This document shows positions 17,842-27,201 of a DNA stretch of 64,000 nt, one piece after another; the first letter of the stretch is position 1, and each line of letters begins with the position of its first letter. This DNA is from Methanobacteriota archaeon (GTDB taxonomy: Archaea > Halobacteriota > Methanomicrobia > Methanomicrobiales > Methanomicrobiaceae). The position numbers were made by a program, and so were the translations under genes. The stretch is taken from positions 1 through 64,000 of the forward strand of contig JAEWWL010000052.1 in the NCBI GenBank assembly GCA_023396365.1. The letters are read 5' to 3'. The notes beneath the pieces are model-generated. The model saw only the letters and a program-made list of their open reading frames with translations. It did not search any database and was not told the DNA's origin.

Positions 17842-19635
17842 TTAATTAAGGCTGTCAAAAGAAATCCGGTAAATTTTTTCTTTGGATAATTTTTGAACGC
17901 ATAATCTTCCTCCTGACCGTTCAGAAAGCCTGTAGAGTATCTTTTTTATCTCTGCACTCTCCATAAAATCAGAGCTTTCTCTCTCTCCTGTAATTTTTAA
18001 AACTGCCAGTGAATCTTTTTTCTCTGTTGCAATCACTATTTTTTCAGCATCAGATCCGACAAGATCTTCTATTATGTATACAACTACATCAAAAAGTGTC
18101 TCAGTATCTGCAATAATGCGGCATTCTTCCTCATATAACAGCATCTCAACATTTGTATCTGCCAAAAGCGGCTGTGAACCTATGCGGGCGGCAAGCATCC
18201 GGATAAATGCATCTTCATCTTCAACGGATGAAAAGAGATCATCATCAGAAAACCGTGACTTTGAGAGAGTGGATATTCTCTCAGAAATAATACTGTTCAA
18301 ATCACATTCGCACCTGTTTTCAGGAGGACAGAATCCCCTAAACATTGTTGTATAGTCTGAGAGAAGATGCTGTGCCCTTGCAACAAGTGTAGGGTCGATT
18401 ATATTCCCAAGTGAATCCTTCTCAAATGAATTTTCAAGCTTTCCAACAACCTGTCCTGCCTTTAAGGCAAGATGGGCCGGAACACTGTTTTTATTGTGGT
18501 GCTCTTTGGAAAATTCCGAAAATGCCTCAAGAATTTCATCAACTGCATCGCAGTTTACAATCCCTCTTAACTCTTTGGCAGCACACTCCTCGCCAAGCTC
18601 CTCAATTATATGTATGACAAAAAAAAGTCTGCCTGATATTATTGTGAAAAGTTCATTCAGCTCCTCCATGCACAAACCGGCAAACAAGGCAACCTCTGCG
18701 GCCCTCTCGGCATTGAACTCAGCAATATTCTCAAGCACCTGTGCTTTTTTCTCAAGTATTTCAAGTGCAGTCAAAGCCTCCGGTGCAGAGATTGCCCTGC
18801 CGTGTCCGGGAAGAATCCATTCAATATTTTCATCTTTTATAATGCATTTTATTTTTTCAAGCGATTTTACGAGATCTTTTTGGCTCCAGCCGTACATTCC
18901 TGCAATACCCGGATTGGCGGCGAACAATACATCACCTGTCATTAAAAGGCGGCCTGTCTGTATGCAGATGCTGTCAGGGCTGTGTCCGGGTGTGTGATAT
19001 ATTTTCATAACCGGACAGCCTGAGAAGGAAATTTTTTCATAAAATGGTTCTTCGTCAGGATTTTTTGTATATATTCTTGTAATTTTAGCACCTGTTGATT
19101 TGCAGGCGCTTAAAAAAACCGGATTTGTGCTGTCTTTGTTATCACGGGCCGGAAGAAGACTAAGTCCGGCTTTCATCGGCATTACTCTTTTTCCAAGGAG
19201 TTTTCCCTGTGTCAGGAGATTATCACCTTTTTCAAGCGATTCAAATCCCCTCTCCTGCACAGCAAAAACAGTGTCAGAAAAATAATGCGCAAGAGATAAC
19301 TCCTGCACAGCTATGAAGTGATCAATATGGGCATGAGTTAAAAAAATAATTAGCGGGCGCTTTTTTTCTTCCCTGAGCTCATCAATTTTTTCAAAAAGCA
19401 GCTTAACCTGATCAGAAAGACCGCCGGGGTCTGTCAGGCATATTGCATCCGGAGTGTCAAGAATATATGAATTTGAGGAAATTGTATCGCACTTTCTGAT
19501 ATAGGGAAAAATCCTTATCCCTGGTGCACCCGGGACCGGCTGCCATTCCCCGGATATTACCGGATTACTGCTGCCATGCGGCAACGGCTTCGCCCTCTGA
19601 CAGATATATTGAAAGAATTGAGGTAAACCCGGCAA
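17842..19635 (-). CDS. Metallo-beta-lactamase fold protein fused to a histidine-kinase-like C-terminal region
   Basis: The N-terminal domain (about residues 40-290) is a metallo-beta-lactamase hydrolase with the metal motif THAHIDH, then HTPGHSPDS, GDVLF and PGHG. The next 150-200 residues are helical. The final ~110 residues (from about TETLFDVVVYIIEDLVG) resemble a degenerate HATPase without an intact ATP-binding Gly box. It lies directly downstream of the STAS gene on the same strand. From the first ATG it overlaps that gene by 71 bp; the next possible start is TTG at 19584, so the true start is uncertain. It probably belongs to the same signalling system; its substrate is unknown. Confidence 0.75.
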   Translation of the reverse strand: MPGLPQFFQYICQRAKPLPHGSSNPVISGEWQPVPGAPGIRIFPYIRKCDTISSNSYILDTPDAICLTDPGGLSDQVKLLFEKIDELREEKKRPLIIFLTHAHIDHFIAVQELSLAHYFSDTVFAVQERGFESLEKGDNLLTQGKLLGKRVMPMKAGLSLLPARDNKDSTNPVFLSACKSTGAKITRIYTKNPDEEPFYEKISFSGCPVMKIYHTPGHSPDSICIQTGRLLMTGDVLFAANPGIAGMYGWSQKDLVKSLEKIKCIIKDENIEWILPGHGRAISAPEALTALEILEKKAQVLENIAEFNAERAAEVALFAGLCMEELNELFTIISGRLFFVIHIIEELGEECAAKELRGIVNCDAVDEILEAFSEFSKEHHNKNSVPAHLALKAGQVVGKLENSFEKDSLGNIIDPTLVARAQHLLSDYTTMFRGFCPPENRCECDLNSIISERISTLSKSRFSDDDLFSSVEDEDAFIRMLAARIGSQPLLADTNVEMLLYEEECRIIADTETLFDVVVYIIEDLVGSDAEKIVIATEKKDSLAVLKITGERESSDFMESAEIKKILYRLSERSGGRLCVQKLSKEKIYRISFDSLN

Positions 19636-19912
19636 GCTTTAGTATTTTATGCACATCGGAAGAGAGGCAGCACAGGCCGAATCTGTCGCCGCTTCCCTTA
19701 AGTTTCTTTGCAGTTGCAAGAATAACCCTCATTCCGCCGCTTGAGATGTATATAACACCTGAAAAATTTAAAAGGAGTCTTTTGACTCCTTCTTCTGTCA
19801 GGATGTTAATTTCATTTTCAAGGCTGTTTGCAGTTGCAGAATCAAGACGCCCGTAAATATCCAGAATAGTTATATTTTTTTCTTCTCTTTTTTTAATATC
19901 CAAAAAAGTCAC
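19565..19912 (-). CDS. STAS-domain anti-sigma-factor-antagonist-like protein
   Basis: A single STAS domain of 115 residues: ITILDIYGRLDSATANSLENEI, then LLLNFSGVIYISSGGMRVIL, which holds the conserved Ser that is phosphorylated in SpoIIAA/RsbV proteins (ISSGG). In bacteria such proteins are switched by a kinase (RsbW type) and a PP2C phosphatase (SpoIIE/RsbU type); both partners are encoded divergently at 20114-21918. Archaea have no sigma factors, so the output must be something else. Well supported as to domain. Confidence 0.9.
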   Translation of the reverse strand: MTFLDIKKREEKNITILDIYGRLDSATANSLENEINILTEEGVKRLLLNFSGVIYISSGGMRVILATAKKLKGSGDRFGLCCLSSDVHKILKLAGFTSILSIYLSEGEAVAAWQQ

Positions 19913-20113
19913 CCTTCACCTGTTTTATATCCGGTATATTTCTAAAAGAAATATTATTTTTTTAAATGATAACTCTTTTTGGAAATGAATTTTTTTTTGT
20001 TTTACAGCCATCTGATTTATGGTGATGCATTTTAGTAAAGGCAATGCATTTTATGCCGAAGTTTAAGTGCATTTGTGTGCAATATCAGATAAGAAAATAA
20101 TTTAGGAAATAAT

Positions 20114-21499
20114 ATGGTTGCAGATATTTTATCAGCCCTGATTGTTCTTCTCCAGCTGATGTGTGTGATTGTTGTTGCAGCATATCTTTTAACACGCAGC
20201 AGTTTTTTTAAAAGTGTTCTTTTGGGACATCCCGTGCTTAAGGTTCAGGCACTTTTAATTCTCTTCTTCGGTGCACTTTCAATATACGGAACCGCAGGCG
20301 GGGTTGAAATTGTTGGTGTCACTATCAACGTACGTGATCTCGGCCCGATGGTCGGAGGACTTGTCGGCGGTCCTGTTGTAGGTCTTGGGTCAGGTTTAAT
20401 CGGCGCCGCATACCGTGCAGCACTTGGCGGATTCACAGTTATTCCATGTGTCATTGCAACTATTCTTGCAGGCCTTTTCGGCGGCATAATATGGATATTA
20501 AATAAGAGGAAATTTGTTTCAATAAAGATTGCATTAGTATTTGCGGTTTTGATGGAGGCTTTGCATATGGGTCTGGTGCTTGCCATTCCAAGACCTTTTT
20601 CCACTGCTCTTGAAATCGTTGAAACCGTGAGCATCCCTATGATTCTTGCCAATGCAGCAGGAGTGCTTATCTTTGCGGTAATTATTAAAAATCTTGAAAA
20701 TGAGCAGAAGATGCGGGATGAACGTGATACTCTTGTCAGGGAGATGGAGAGGAAAGATACAGAACTTGCGATTGCCGGTGAAATTCAGCAGAGTTTTCTT
20801 CCTGAAATTATACCGCAGGTTGAAGGCTTTGATGTTGCGGGAAAAAGCCTCATGGCAAAGGAGGTTGGGGGGGACTTTTTTGATGTCATTCCGTTTGAGT
20901 TTGTTTCTCTCTCTCCGGGAAGGATGGGTGTTTTAATTGCTGATGTCTCCGGTAAAGGTGTTCCTGCGGCTCTTTTTATGGCATTGTCCCGTATTATTGT
21001 GAGGGTCAATGCAAACTTGCACCAGGACAGACCTGATGTGGTGATGCATGACGCAAACAATCTTATTGCCGCGGATTCAAAGGCCGGAATGTTTGTAACA
21101 CTGTTTTATGGTATTTTAGACCGTACACAGAGGAGCTTTAAATATGTCAATGCAGGTCATAATCCGCCGATGGTCTATCATTCCTCTGACAAAACAATCT
21201 CTGAGCTTGAGTCAACCGGAATTGCGATGGGTGCTGTTGAGGATGCTGAGTATGAGGCAAAAGAATGTCCTCTTCAGGCAGGGGATATTATGGTTCTTTA
21301 TACAGACGGCATTACAGAAGCAATGAATGAAAAAGAGGAGATGTATGGAGAAGAGCGTCTCTCATCCGCAATTAAAAAACTGGCCGGAATGCCGGCAAAG
21401 GATATATTGCAGGGCATTCTGGATGATGTCAGAGCATTCAGCGGCAATACCCCGCAGTATGATGACATAACCCTGATGGTTATACGTGTCAGTCAGTGA
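20114..21499 (+). CDS. Membrane SpoIIE/RsbU-type serine phosphatase with LytS-like sensor
   Basis: In the 461-residue protein, residues 1-200 form about six membrane helices with the Gly-rich LytS-type pattern (RDLGPMVGGLVGGPVVGLGSGLIGAAYRA, split across helices). A short coiled linker (NEQKMRDERDTLVREMERKD) leads to a PP2C phosphatase domain: AGEIQQSFLP, KEVGGDFFD, VLIADVSGKGVPAALFM, YVNAGHNPP, YTDGITEAMN and DDITLMVI. The metal-binding Asp residues are present. It should dephosphorylate the STAS protein at 19565-19912 in response to a membrane signal. Its stop overlaps the start of the kinase gene. Confidence 0.92.
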   Translation: MVADILSALIVLLQLMCVIVVAAYLLTRSSFFKSVLLGHPVLKVQALLILFFGALSIYGTAGGVEIVGVTINVRDLGPMVGGLVGGPVVGLGSGLIGAAYRAALGGFTVIPCVIATILAGLFGGIIWILNKRKFVSIKIALVFAVLMEALHMGLVLAIPRPFSTALEIVETVSIPMILANAAGVLIFAVIIKNLENEQKMRDERDTLVREMERKDTELAIAGEIQQSFLPEIIPQVEGFDVAGKSLMAKEVGGDFFDVIPFEFVSLSPGRMGVLIADVSGKGVPAALFMALSRIIVRVNANLHQDRPDVVMHDANNLIAADSKAGMFVTLFYGILDRTQRSFKYVNAGHNPPMVYHSSDKTISELESTGIAMGAVEDAEYEAKECPLQAGDIMVLYTDGITEAMNEKEEMYGEERLSSAIKKLAGMPAKDILQGILDDVRAFSGNTPQYDDITLMVIRVSQ

Positions 21500-21918
21500 T
21501 TATAATGATTCATCTTGATTCTGCTATATCTGCAAAAAATGAGGAGCTTGAGAAGCTTTCTGCTGATATAGGTGAAATTCTAAAAGAAGAAAAATTTTCA
21601 CCGGAATTTATTCTAAATGTACAGCTGGCGCTTGAGGAGATTATAGTAAATATAGCAAGACACGGCTATTGCAAAGAAGCGGGCCTAATTGGCATACGTT
21701 TTGAAACCTCGCCTGAAGGGATGTCTATTGAAATATCAGACTCGGCGCCAAAGTTTAATCCGCTTATGATGCCTGAGCCTGATGTGGAGGCCGATCTGGA
21801 TGAAAGGGAGATAGGCGGTCTTGGAATCTTTCTTGTAAGAAAAGTCATGGACTCTGTTTCATACAGATATGAAAACCAAAAAAATATACTGCTGCTAAAA
21901 AAAGCAAAAAATATCTGA
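21496..21918 (+). CDS. RsbW-like serine kinase (HATPase anti-sigma-factor type)
   Basis: A 140-residue GHKL ATPase with the N-box VQLALEEIIVNIARHGY, the ISDSAPKFNP motif (a D-x-G-type box with Ala/Pro in place of the usual Gly), and GGLGIFLVRKVMDSVSY. In bacteria such kinases phosphorylate a STAS antagonist. The GTG start at 21496 overlaps the phosphatase stop; a second start, ATG at 21505, is also possible. Together with the STAS and phosphatase genes it completes a partner-switching triad. Confidence 0.9.
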   Translation: MIIMIHLDSAISAKNEELEKLSADIGEILKEEKFSPEFILNVQLALEEIIVNIARHGYCKEAGLIGIRFETSPEGMSIEISDSAPKFNPLMMPEPDVEADLDEREIGGLGIFLVRKVMDSVSYRYENQKNILLLKKAKNI

Positions 21919-22004
21919 AGTGTTTTCATATGTTCAGAGATTTCCGGATAAAATACATATGATTAATTTTTTTCAGATTTTGAAGTGCTGATCAGTTGTC
22001 AATA

Positions 22005-22140
22005 AAGAAAAAAAATTGAAAAATTAGGAAATTGAAGAATTAAAAAAATGAAAAAAAATGAAAAAAAATGAAAAATAAAAAAATGAAGAATTAGGATATT
22101 GAAAAAAAACCAAAAAAGAAAAAAAATCAAAAAAGAAAAA
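22005..22140. repeat. A-tract low-complexity array
   Basis: Almost only A on the plus strand, with short ATGAAAAAAA-like units repeated several times. It lies between the RsbW-like gene and the MFS gene. The Lys-rich frame through it is a product of the composition, which is why the MFS start was placed downstream. Confidence 0.75.
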
Positions 22141-22155
22141 TCAGGACATTTAAAT

Positions 22156-23607
22156 ATGGAAGATGGCAAAATAAATATAATAAAGGACTCTTTTCATCAA
22201 AATCTCCTTTTGGCAGCAGTGTCTCTTGGATTAGTCATGGATGCGCTTGATGGCTCAATTGTAAATGTTGCCCTTCCCACAATGGCCGCGGATTTTTGCA
22301 CAGATACCGGAACAATTGCCTGGGTAATAATTACTTATCTTTTGATGATGGCAGGCTTTATTTTAGTCTTCGGGCGGATAGCTGACGGCGGCTATATGAA
22401 AAAGATATTCATTGCAGGAATTATTTTATTTACCGCAGGCTCTGCAGCATGCGGATTGTCTTTTAGTCTTTCCCTTCTCCTTGCATCAAGAATTCTTCAG
22501 GGCTTTGGCGCTGCCATGATAGCAGCTGTTGCCCCTCTTCTGTGCGTCAGGTGCCTTCCGCCGCGAATGATTGGAATGGCTTTTGGAGTTCTTGCAGCGA
22601 CAAGCTCGGTTGGTTTCGCAGCCGGGCCGGCAATTGGAGGATTTTTAACACACTTTCTCTCTTGGCACTGGATATTTTTAATAAATATCCCTGTTGGTAT
22701 TTTTGGAATATTCTTTGCAAAAAAAGCCCTTCCGGATGATATATTATCGCTTAAAAAAACACCCTTTGACTATTTGGGTGCTTTTTTTCTCTTTGCCGCA
22801 ATGGTTTTTGCAGTCCTGGCACTTCAGGAGGCAACAGTGCCCGGTATGCCGGCCTCCCTGATCCATGCATCCGTTGCTTTATTTTTAATATTCATCCTTG
22901 CATTCGCAGTTCGTGAATTAAAAACAGAATTTCCGCTTATCAACATACGCATATTCATGAGGTGGCAGTTCACATCCGTTCTGGCTGCATTTTTTTTAAT
23001 CAACATCATTTTTATGGGTGTAATTTACCTCCTGCCTTTTTATCTCTCTCTTGAGATGAGCTTTGATGCGGCACTTTCAGGACTTTATCTGCTGATTCCC
23101 CCGCTTGTAACCTGCATAATAAGCATCCCTTTTGGAAAACTTTCGGATAAGTACGGCAGGAGATGGTTTGTTGCCGCTGCCTGTGTTCTCATGATCCTTT
23201 TCAATGCCATTTTTGCAATTATTAATCAGGAGTCTGGGATAATTCTGCTTATAACAGGGCTTTGCTTAATGGGCTGTGTCTTTGGAATAGCAGGAGGTGC
23301 GGCATCAGGAAGAATAGTTGATACTGCACCAAAAGGTGAGGAGGCAGCAGGCTCATCACTTATGATAATGGCAATATATCTCGGCGGTGTTATAGGAACG
23401 GCTCTTTATGCAGCATTATTCACCTTTGCAACATCATCCAATGGTCTTGTTTTTATTTCAGAACTCTCCGGGGATATGTTTCTCTATGGTTTTGAAATAA
23501 CAATGTCAGCCGGAGCTTTTGCATCTTTTATTCCCCTGATTCTTTCTTTGATTGTCAGAGAGGAGAAAAATTTTAAAAAATCTGATTTGAATAGCGGAAA
23601 AACTTAG
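22156..23607 (+). CDS. MFS multidrug-type transporter (DHA2/EmrB-QacA family)
   Basis: From the ATG of MEDGKINIIKD the protein has 483 residues and about 14 hydrophobic helices. Family landmarks are LDGSIVNVALPTMAADF in helix 1, the conserved GRIADGGYMKKIFIAG loop, RILQGFGAAMIAAVAPL, and GPAIGGFLTHFLSWHWIFLINIPVGI (motif C region, split here across helices). It probably exports drugs or metabolites by proton antiport. The frame extends upstream to 22099, but the extra residues are Lys-rich translation of the A-tract array. Confidence 0.9.
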   Translation: MEDGKINIIKDSFHQNLLLAAVSLGLVMDALDGSIVNVALPTMAADFCTDTGTIAWVIITYLLMMAGFILVFGRIADGGYMKKIFIAGIILFTAGSAACGLSFSLSLLLASRILQGFGAAMIAAVAPLLCVRCLPPRMIGMAFGVLAATSSVGFAAGPAIGGFLTHFLSWHWIFLINIPVGIFGIFFAKKALPDDILSLKKTPFDYLGAFFLFAAMVFAVLALQEATVPGMPASLIHASVALFLIFILAFAVRELKTEFPLINIRIFMRWQFTSVLAAFFLINIIFMGVIYLLPFYLSLEMSFDAALSGLYLLIPPLVTCIISIPFGKLSDKYGRRWFVAAACVLMILFNAIFAIINQESGIILLITGLCLMGCVFGIAGGAASGRIVDTAPKGEEAAGSSLMIMAIYLGGVIGTALYAALFTFATSSNGLVFISELSGDMFLYGFEITMSAGAFASFIPLILSLIVREEKNFKKSDLNSGKT

Positions 23608-23697
23608 TAAAAAAAGCGGGAATAAATTATTAAATTAATTTTTCACCTCCTGTTATCAGGAGCAGAATTTTTTTATTAATAAATTTAAGTAAGATTA

Positions 23698-24183
23698 ATG
23701 GAAAGTGCATATATGCCTGATAAGAAAAATGCTGAAAAAAATGATGTCAAAAAGATTGGAATAATAATCTGCGATCGCTACAGGACATGTGCCGGCGGGA
23801 AGTGCTTAAGAGCATTTCACAACCGTGAAGGCGCTTTTAGCATATATGATGGAGAAGATGTGAAACTTGCCGCATATGCCACATGCGGCGGGTGCCCCGG
23901 AGGAAATATCGAATATGCACCTGAGGAGATGAAGAAAAACGGTGTTTCCGCAATCCATTTTGCCACAGGAATGATAGTGGGCTATCCTCCATGTCCGAGA
24001 ATAAAATACTTCTCAGAATTTATACAGGAAAAATATGGAATTGATGTGGTCTTCGGAACGCATCCGATTCCTGAGAAATATTACAGGACACATTCAAATT
24101 TAAAGACGTGGGACTCAAAGCTCTGGGAAAAAATTATTGAGCCTGTCCTTTGTGATGAAAAGACAAGGCTCTCCTACGACTGA
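23698..24183 (+). CDS. CGGC-domain protein
   Basis: A 161-residue cysteine-rich protein with CDRYRTCAGGKCLRAFHNREG, YATCGGCPGGNIEYAPEEMKKNG and VGYPPCPRI, the pattern of CGGC-domain proteins, which probably bind a metal or an Fe-S centre. These are common in methanogens and anaerobes; their function is unknown. Translation could also begin at the ATG of MPDKKN five codons in. Confidence 0.85.
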   Translation: MESAYMPDKKNAEKNDVKKIGIIICDRYRTCAGGKCLRAFHNREGAFSIYDGEDVKLAAYATCGGCPGGNIEYAPEEMKKNGVSAIHFATGMIVGYPPCPRIKYFSEFIQEKYGIDVVFGTHPIPEKYYRTHSNLKTWDSKLWEKIIEPVLCDEKTRLSYD

Positions 24184-24284
24184 GAGCATGTGAATGCCGG
24201 TTTATTATTTTTAGAAAAAGACCAAAGTTACTAAACTTCCATCTTTTCCAGAAATAATAAAAATTATCAGGAAAATTACTGATT

Positions 24285-24758
24285 ATGAAAAAATATTCAA
24301 CTTCTATAAAAGAGGCCGGCTACACTGACTTAAATTCCATGAAGAGCCTTTACTATTATCTTTTTGAAACAGATCTTTCTGGATCAGATTCACAATTAAG
24401 GTCGGTATGGGATGAGATTATCTCTGACAGCCGTGTGCATCCTTTCATTCTTTTTGCAGACGGGATTGCTGCATCATCCTGCACCCTTTCAATAAATCCA
24501 AATCTTACATGGGGGGCAAGACCATATGGGCTTATAGAAAATGTTGTAACTAAAAAAGAGTTTAGAAAAAACGGTTTTGCAGGAGAGATTTTAAAGCATG
24601 CATTGAATTTTGCATGGAAAAAAAACTGCTATAAAGTAATGCTTCTGACAGGCCGAAAAGAGGATTATGTAATGAGGCTTTATGAGCATGCCGGATTTAA
24701 AGCCGGTGATAAGAAGGGTCTGGCTGCATATAATCCTGATTTTTCCCCGAAGAATTAA
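24285..24758 (+). CDS. GNAT-family N-acetyltransferase
   Basis: A 157-residue GNAT fold: motif A as IENVVTKKEFRKNGFAGEIL, where Arg/Lys-x-x-Gly-x-Ala binds acetyl-CoA, and motif B as VMRLYEHAGFKAG. The substrate cannot be told. Its 3' end overlaps the convergent cheW gene by 4 bp. Confidence 0.85.
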   Translation: MKKYSTSIKEAGYTDLNSMKSLYYYLFETDLSGSDSQLRSVWDEIISDSRVHPFILFADGIAASSCTLSINPNLTWGARPYGLIENVVTKKEFRKNGFAGEILKHALNFAWKKNCYKVMLLTGRKEDYVMRLYEHAGFKAGDKKGLAAYNPDFSPKN

Positions 24759-25222
24759 TTTTCAATATCTGTTAATATATCTGAGAGTATTTTTGCGATA
24801 TCAATCCAGATTATCAGCGCCTTGCTGCCTGTTTTATCCTTTCCGATTTTGATTATGCCTTTTACATAGGCTTCTTTTGAAAGTGAGTTGTCCATCTGAT
24901 CGATGTCATCCTCAGATATCTGAAGCACACTCTGGACATCATCCACAATCAGTCCGACGTTTGATCCGTTTGCCGCTTCAGGCACGAGAACAATAATTTT
25001 TTTGTTTTCTGAATTATTATCGCCCGGAAGGCCCATCAGGTGGTTAAGATTTAAAATATTTGTAATCTCGCCTCTCAGGTTTATTATTCCCGCAATATGT
25101 GCAGGAGCCCTCGGCACAGGAGTTATAGGGATCATTTCAACAATTTCACGTGCGATCTGAATATCCAGTGCATACTGGACGCCTGATATCTCAAACTGGA
25201 CGACATCCTTAAAAGTGCTCAT
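24755..25222 (-). CDS. cheW: CheW-like chemotaxis coupling protein
   Basis: A single CheW domain of 155 residues: QFEISGVQYALDIQIAREIVEM, PRAPAHIAGIINLRGEITNILNL and GLIVDDVQSVLQI. CheW links methyl-accepting receptors to the kinase CheA. No other chemotaxis gene is in the window, so this copy is an orphan here. Confidence 0.88.
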   Translation of the reverse strand: MSTFKDVVQFEISGVQYALDIQIAREIVEMIPITPVPRAPAHIAGIINLRGEITNILNLNHLMGLPGDNNSENKKIIVLVPEAANGSNVGLIVDDVQSVLQISEDDIDQMDNSLSKEAYVKGIIKIGKDKTGSKALIIWIDIAKILSDILTDIEN

Positions 25223-25619
25223 TTTTTAAATCTCCCTGCTCTTATTAAACTCAAATAATTTTTAATGATAATGAGGCTGGCGGTGAAACGCTAATCCTTT
25301 CCAAAGGCAGATTTTGTTTTATTTTGTCATTTAAGGCCTTTTGTGAATCCCTGCACTTTGGATTATGCCATAAATCCGCCTTTGTTATGTGCCGGCGGTA
25401 TCAGACTTTAATATCTGAGAATGATTATAAATAATTATGTGATCAAGCAACAATCTGCACAAATCTTATATATTTTTCGATTTAAACCGGAAAACACGCT
25501 TAGGTAGGTTTAATTATTATAAAATATTATATGTATCTGCAATATCCTGCATTATTATGTGGCTTTCCTGAAAAGAAGTCTCACCTCTGATTCAATGAAG
25601 AATTGCGTATTTATTCTCT
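25223..25619. other. Intergenic region upstream of tRNA-Lys
   Basis: AT-rich, without a gene that I can support. It includes the cheW promoter on the minus strand and, on the plus strand, TATA-like stretches such as TTATATATTT near 25469 that may serve the tRNA. Confidence 0.4.
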
Positions 25620-25693
25620 GGGCCTATAGCTCAGTTAGGCAGAGCGCCTGGCTTTTAACCAGGTGGTCGGGGGTTCAAATCCCCTTGGGCCCG
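25620..25693 (+). tRNA. tRNA-Lys (anticodon TTT)
   Basis: Acceptor stem GGGCCTA/TGGGCCC with discriminator G, D arm TAGCTCAGTTAGGCAGAGC, anticodon arm CCTGG-CTTTTAA-CCAGG giving TTT, and T arm GGGGG-TTCAAAT-CCCCT. No CCA is encoded and no intron is visible. Confidence 0.95.
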
Positions 25694-25770
25694 TTTATTT
25701 GAATATTAATTTTTAAAAATTTTATTTCCTGATTGCAGAATCCAGCCGGATTTTTAATATTTTGAGTTTT

Positions 25771-25866
25771 AAAAAATCATGAATAAAAAAATCATGAATA
25801 AAAAATCATGAAAAAAAAATCATGAAAAAAAAATCATGAAAAAAAAATCATGAAAAAAAATCAGGA
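25771..25866. repeat. Tandem A-tract repeat (about 14-nt unit)
   Basis: About seven tandem copies of AAAAAAAAATCATG or a shorter variant, ending before the DUF155 gene's 3' end. The repeat is phased near 13-14 bp. No inverted symmetry or spacer variation is seen, so it is not CRISPR-like. Confidence 0.8.
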
Positions 25867-26000
25867 ATTGAAAATAAAAAGTCAGCAAAAAAAAATTGGG
25901 AATTGAAAATTAAAAAATGGAAAAATCAAAATATCTAAAATTAAGAAATAAAAAATATTTTAAAATAGAAAGTTAAAAAAAATTAAAATTTCAATAAGTG

Positions 26001-27077
26001 TCAGAATCTCAAAAGCTCCTGGGCTCCAAGCACGACAAGCTCCATTGCAATCAGGATGATAACTATCCATTCGAGGAAATTGGAATGCTGGATTCTGACC
26101 TCGTCAGAGAGCATTGAGTAATTGTTTTGTATCGTTTCAATTTTTCTGCTAACGCTCTCTGTCCATTGTCCGCTTCGTATGACTTTAAGGGTTGTTTCGT
26201 AAACACGTGCGTAATAGACATCTTCTGTGATTTTGATCAGATTGTGAACTTTTTCTATAACTTCTGATATCTCTGCGTTTCTCTCCATAAGCTGTGTCAT
26301 GATGGCATGGTACTGCCGCATTCTAAGAAAACTCGGCAGGCGGTCTGCAAGTTCAATATCATCATACATCTTTGCCATCTGGCGGGTCAGCTCCCTGTCA
26401 TAGTAGCGAAGCTCCAGAACCTGCACGTTTGCATATTCTATTAAATCAATCAGATCAACCGGTATCGGAATTTCAGGGCTGCATAATAGTGCCGAGTCCC
26501 ATGAAATTATTGCAAGATCATCTTTTGTATAGCTCAATGTGTTTTTAAGAATTTCATTCTGTATCTGCGGTGAATAATCTGCTTTTTCTCCCATTAAAAG
26601 TGCAACTGTGTCCCCCTGAATGCGGGCGGAATCGGTCAGATATATTTTATAGTCCTCGTAGAAATCTGAATCATAACTAAACCCTTTTAAAAGCGGCTTT
26701 AGTCTTTCAGCAATAATACTTAAGGTATTTATGAACATTTCATCCGAAATGACATCTTCCTTTGCGAAATAAAGAGCTGTATCTTCAAGTTCGGCATAGC
26801 TGTCATCGGGTCTTTCATAAATGTAGCATATGCTGATTGCACCAATATCGTAAATTCTTACCAGGACAGTGAACTCAAAATTCTGCCCGTCCTTTTCAAC
26901 TATTGTTTTTTCTGTCTTTATGATGATAGGCTTGTTTTCAAGAATTATTGATTTTGGTTTTATCCGAAGAAAGCTTGTTCTTGTCGTGCAGAAAGTTGAA
27001 GCCAGATTTTTTTCCAGCAGATCAAGATCTATCTCCTTTCCAATATCATAAATTCTGTAGTAACGGATTGAGATCAT
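26001..27077 (-). CDS. DUF155 (RMD1/YagE family) protein
   Basis: The 358-residue protein matches the RMD1/DUF155 layout: a mixed alpha/beta N-terminal half, a helical region with LRYYDRELTRQMAKMYDDIE, and a C-terminal single membrane helix (FLEWIVIILIAMELVVLGAQE). Eukaryotic members are mitochondrial proteins linked to translation and division. The role in archaea is unknown. The C-terminal anchor suggests a membrane-bound cytosolic protein. Confidence 0.8.
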   Translation of the reverse strand: MISIRYYRIYDIGKEIDLDLLEKNLASTFCTTRTSFLRIKPKSIILENKPIIIKTEKTIVEKDGQNFEFTVLVRIYDIGAISICYIYERPDDSYAELEDTALYFAKEDVISDEMFINTLSIIAERLKPLLKGFSYDSDFYEDYKIYLTDSARIQGDTVALLMGEKADYSPQIQNEILKNTLSYTKDDLAIISWDSALLCSPEIPIPVDLIDLIEYANVQVLELRYYDRELTRQMAKMYDDIELADRLPSFLRMRQYHAIMTQLMERNAEISEVIEKVHNLIKITEDVYYARVYETTLKVIRSGQWTESVSRKIETIQNNYSMLSDEVRIQHSNFLEWIVIILIAMELVVLGAQELLRF

Positions 27078-27201
27078 GATATATCGCCATTTTGCTGATA
27101 TTTTTTTTATTTTAGTATACTAATAATGCATTCATTGTAGATAGGAGCATCGCACCGAACGCAGGGAACGGGGGGGAAAAAAATTATGTGAGATCCAAAA
27201 T

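Noticed and set aside
22099..22155. Lys-rich leader of the MFS transporter
   Set aside because: It is encoded by the A-tract array; MFS proteins begin near the ATG at 22156.
25771..25866. The 14-bp tandem A-tract as a CRISPR-like array
   Set aside because: Units are contiguous without unique spacers and the composition is nearly pure A.
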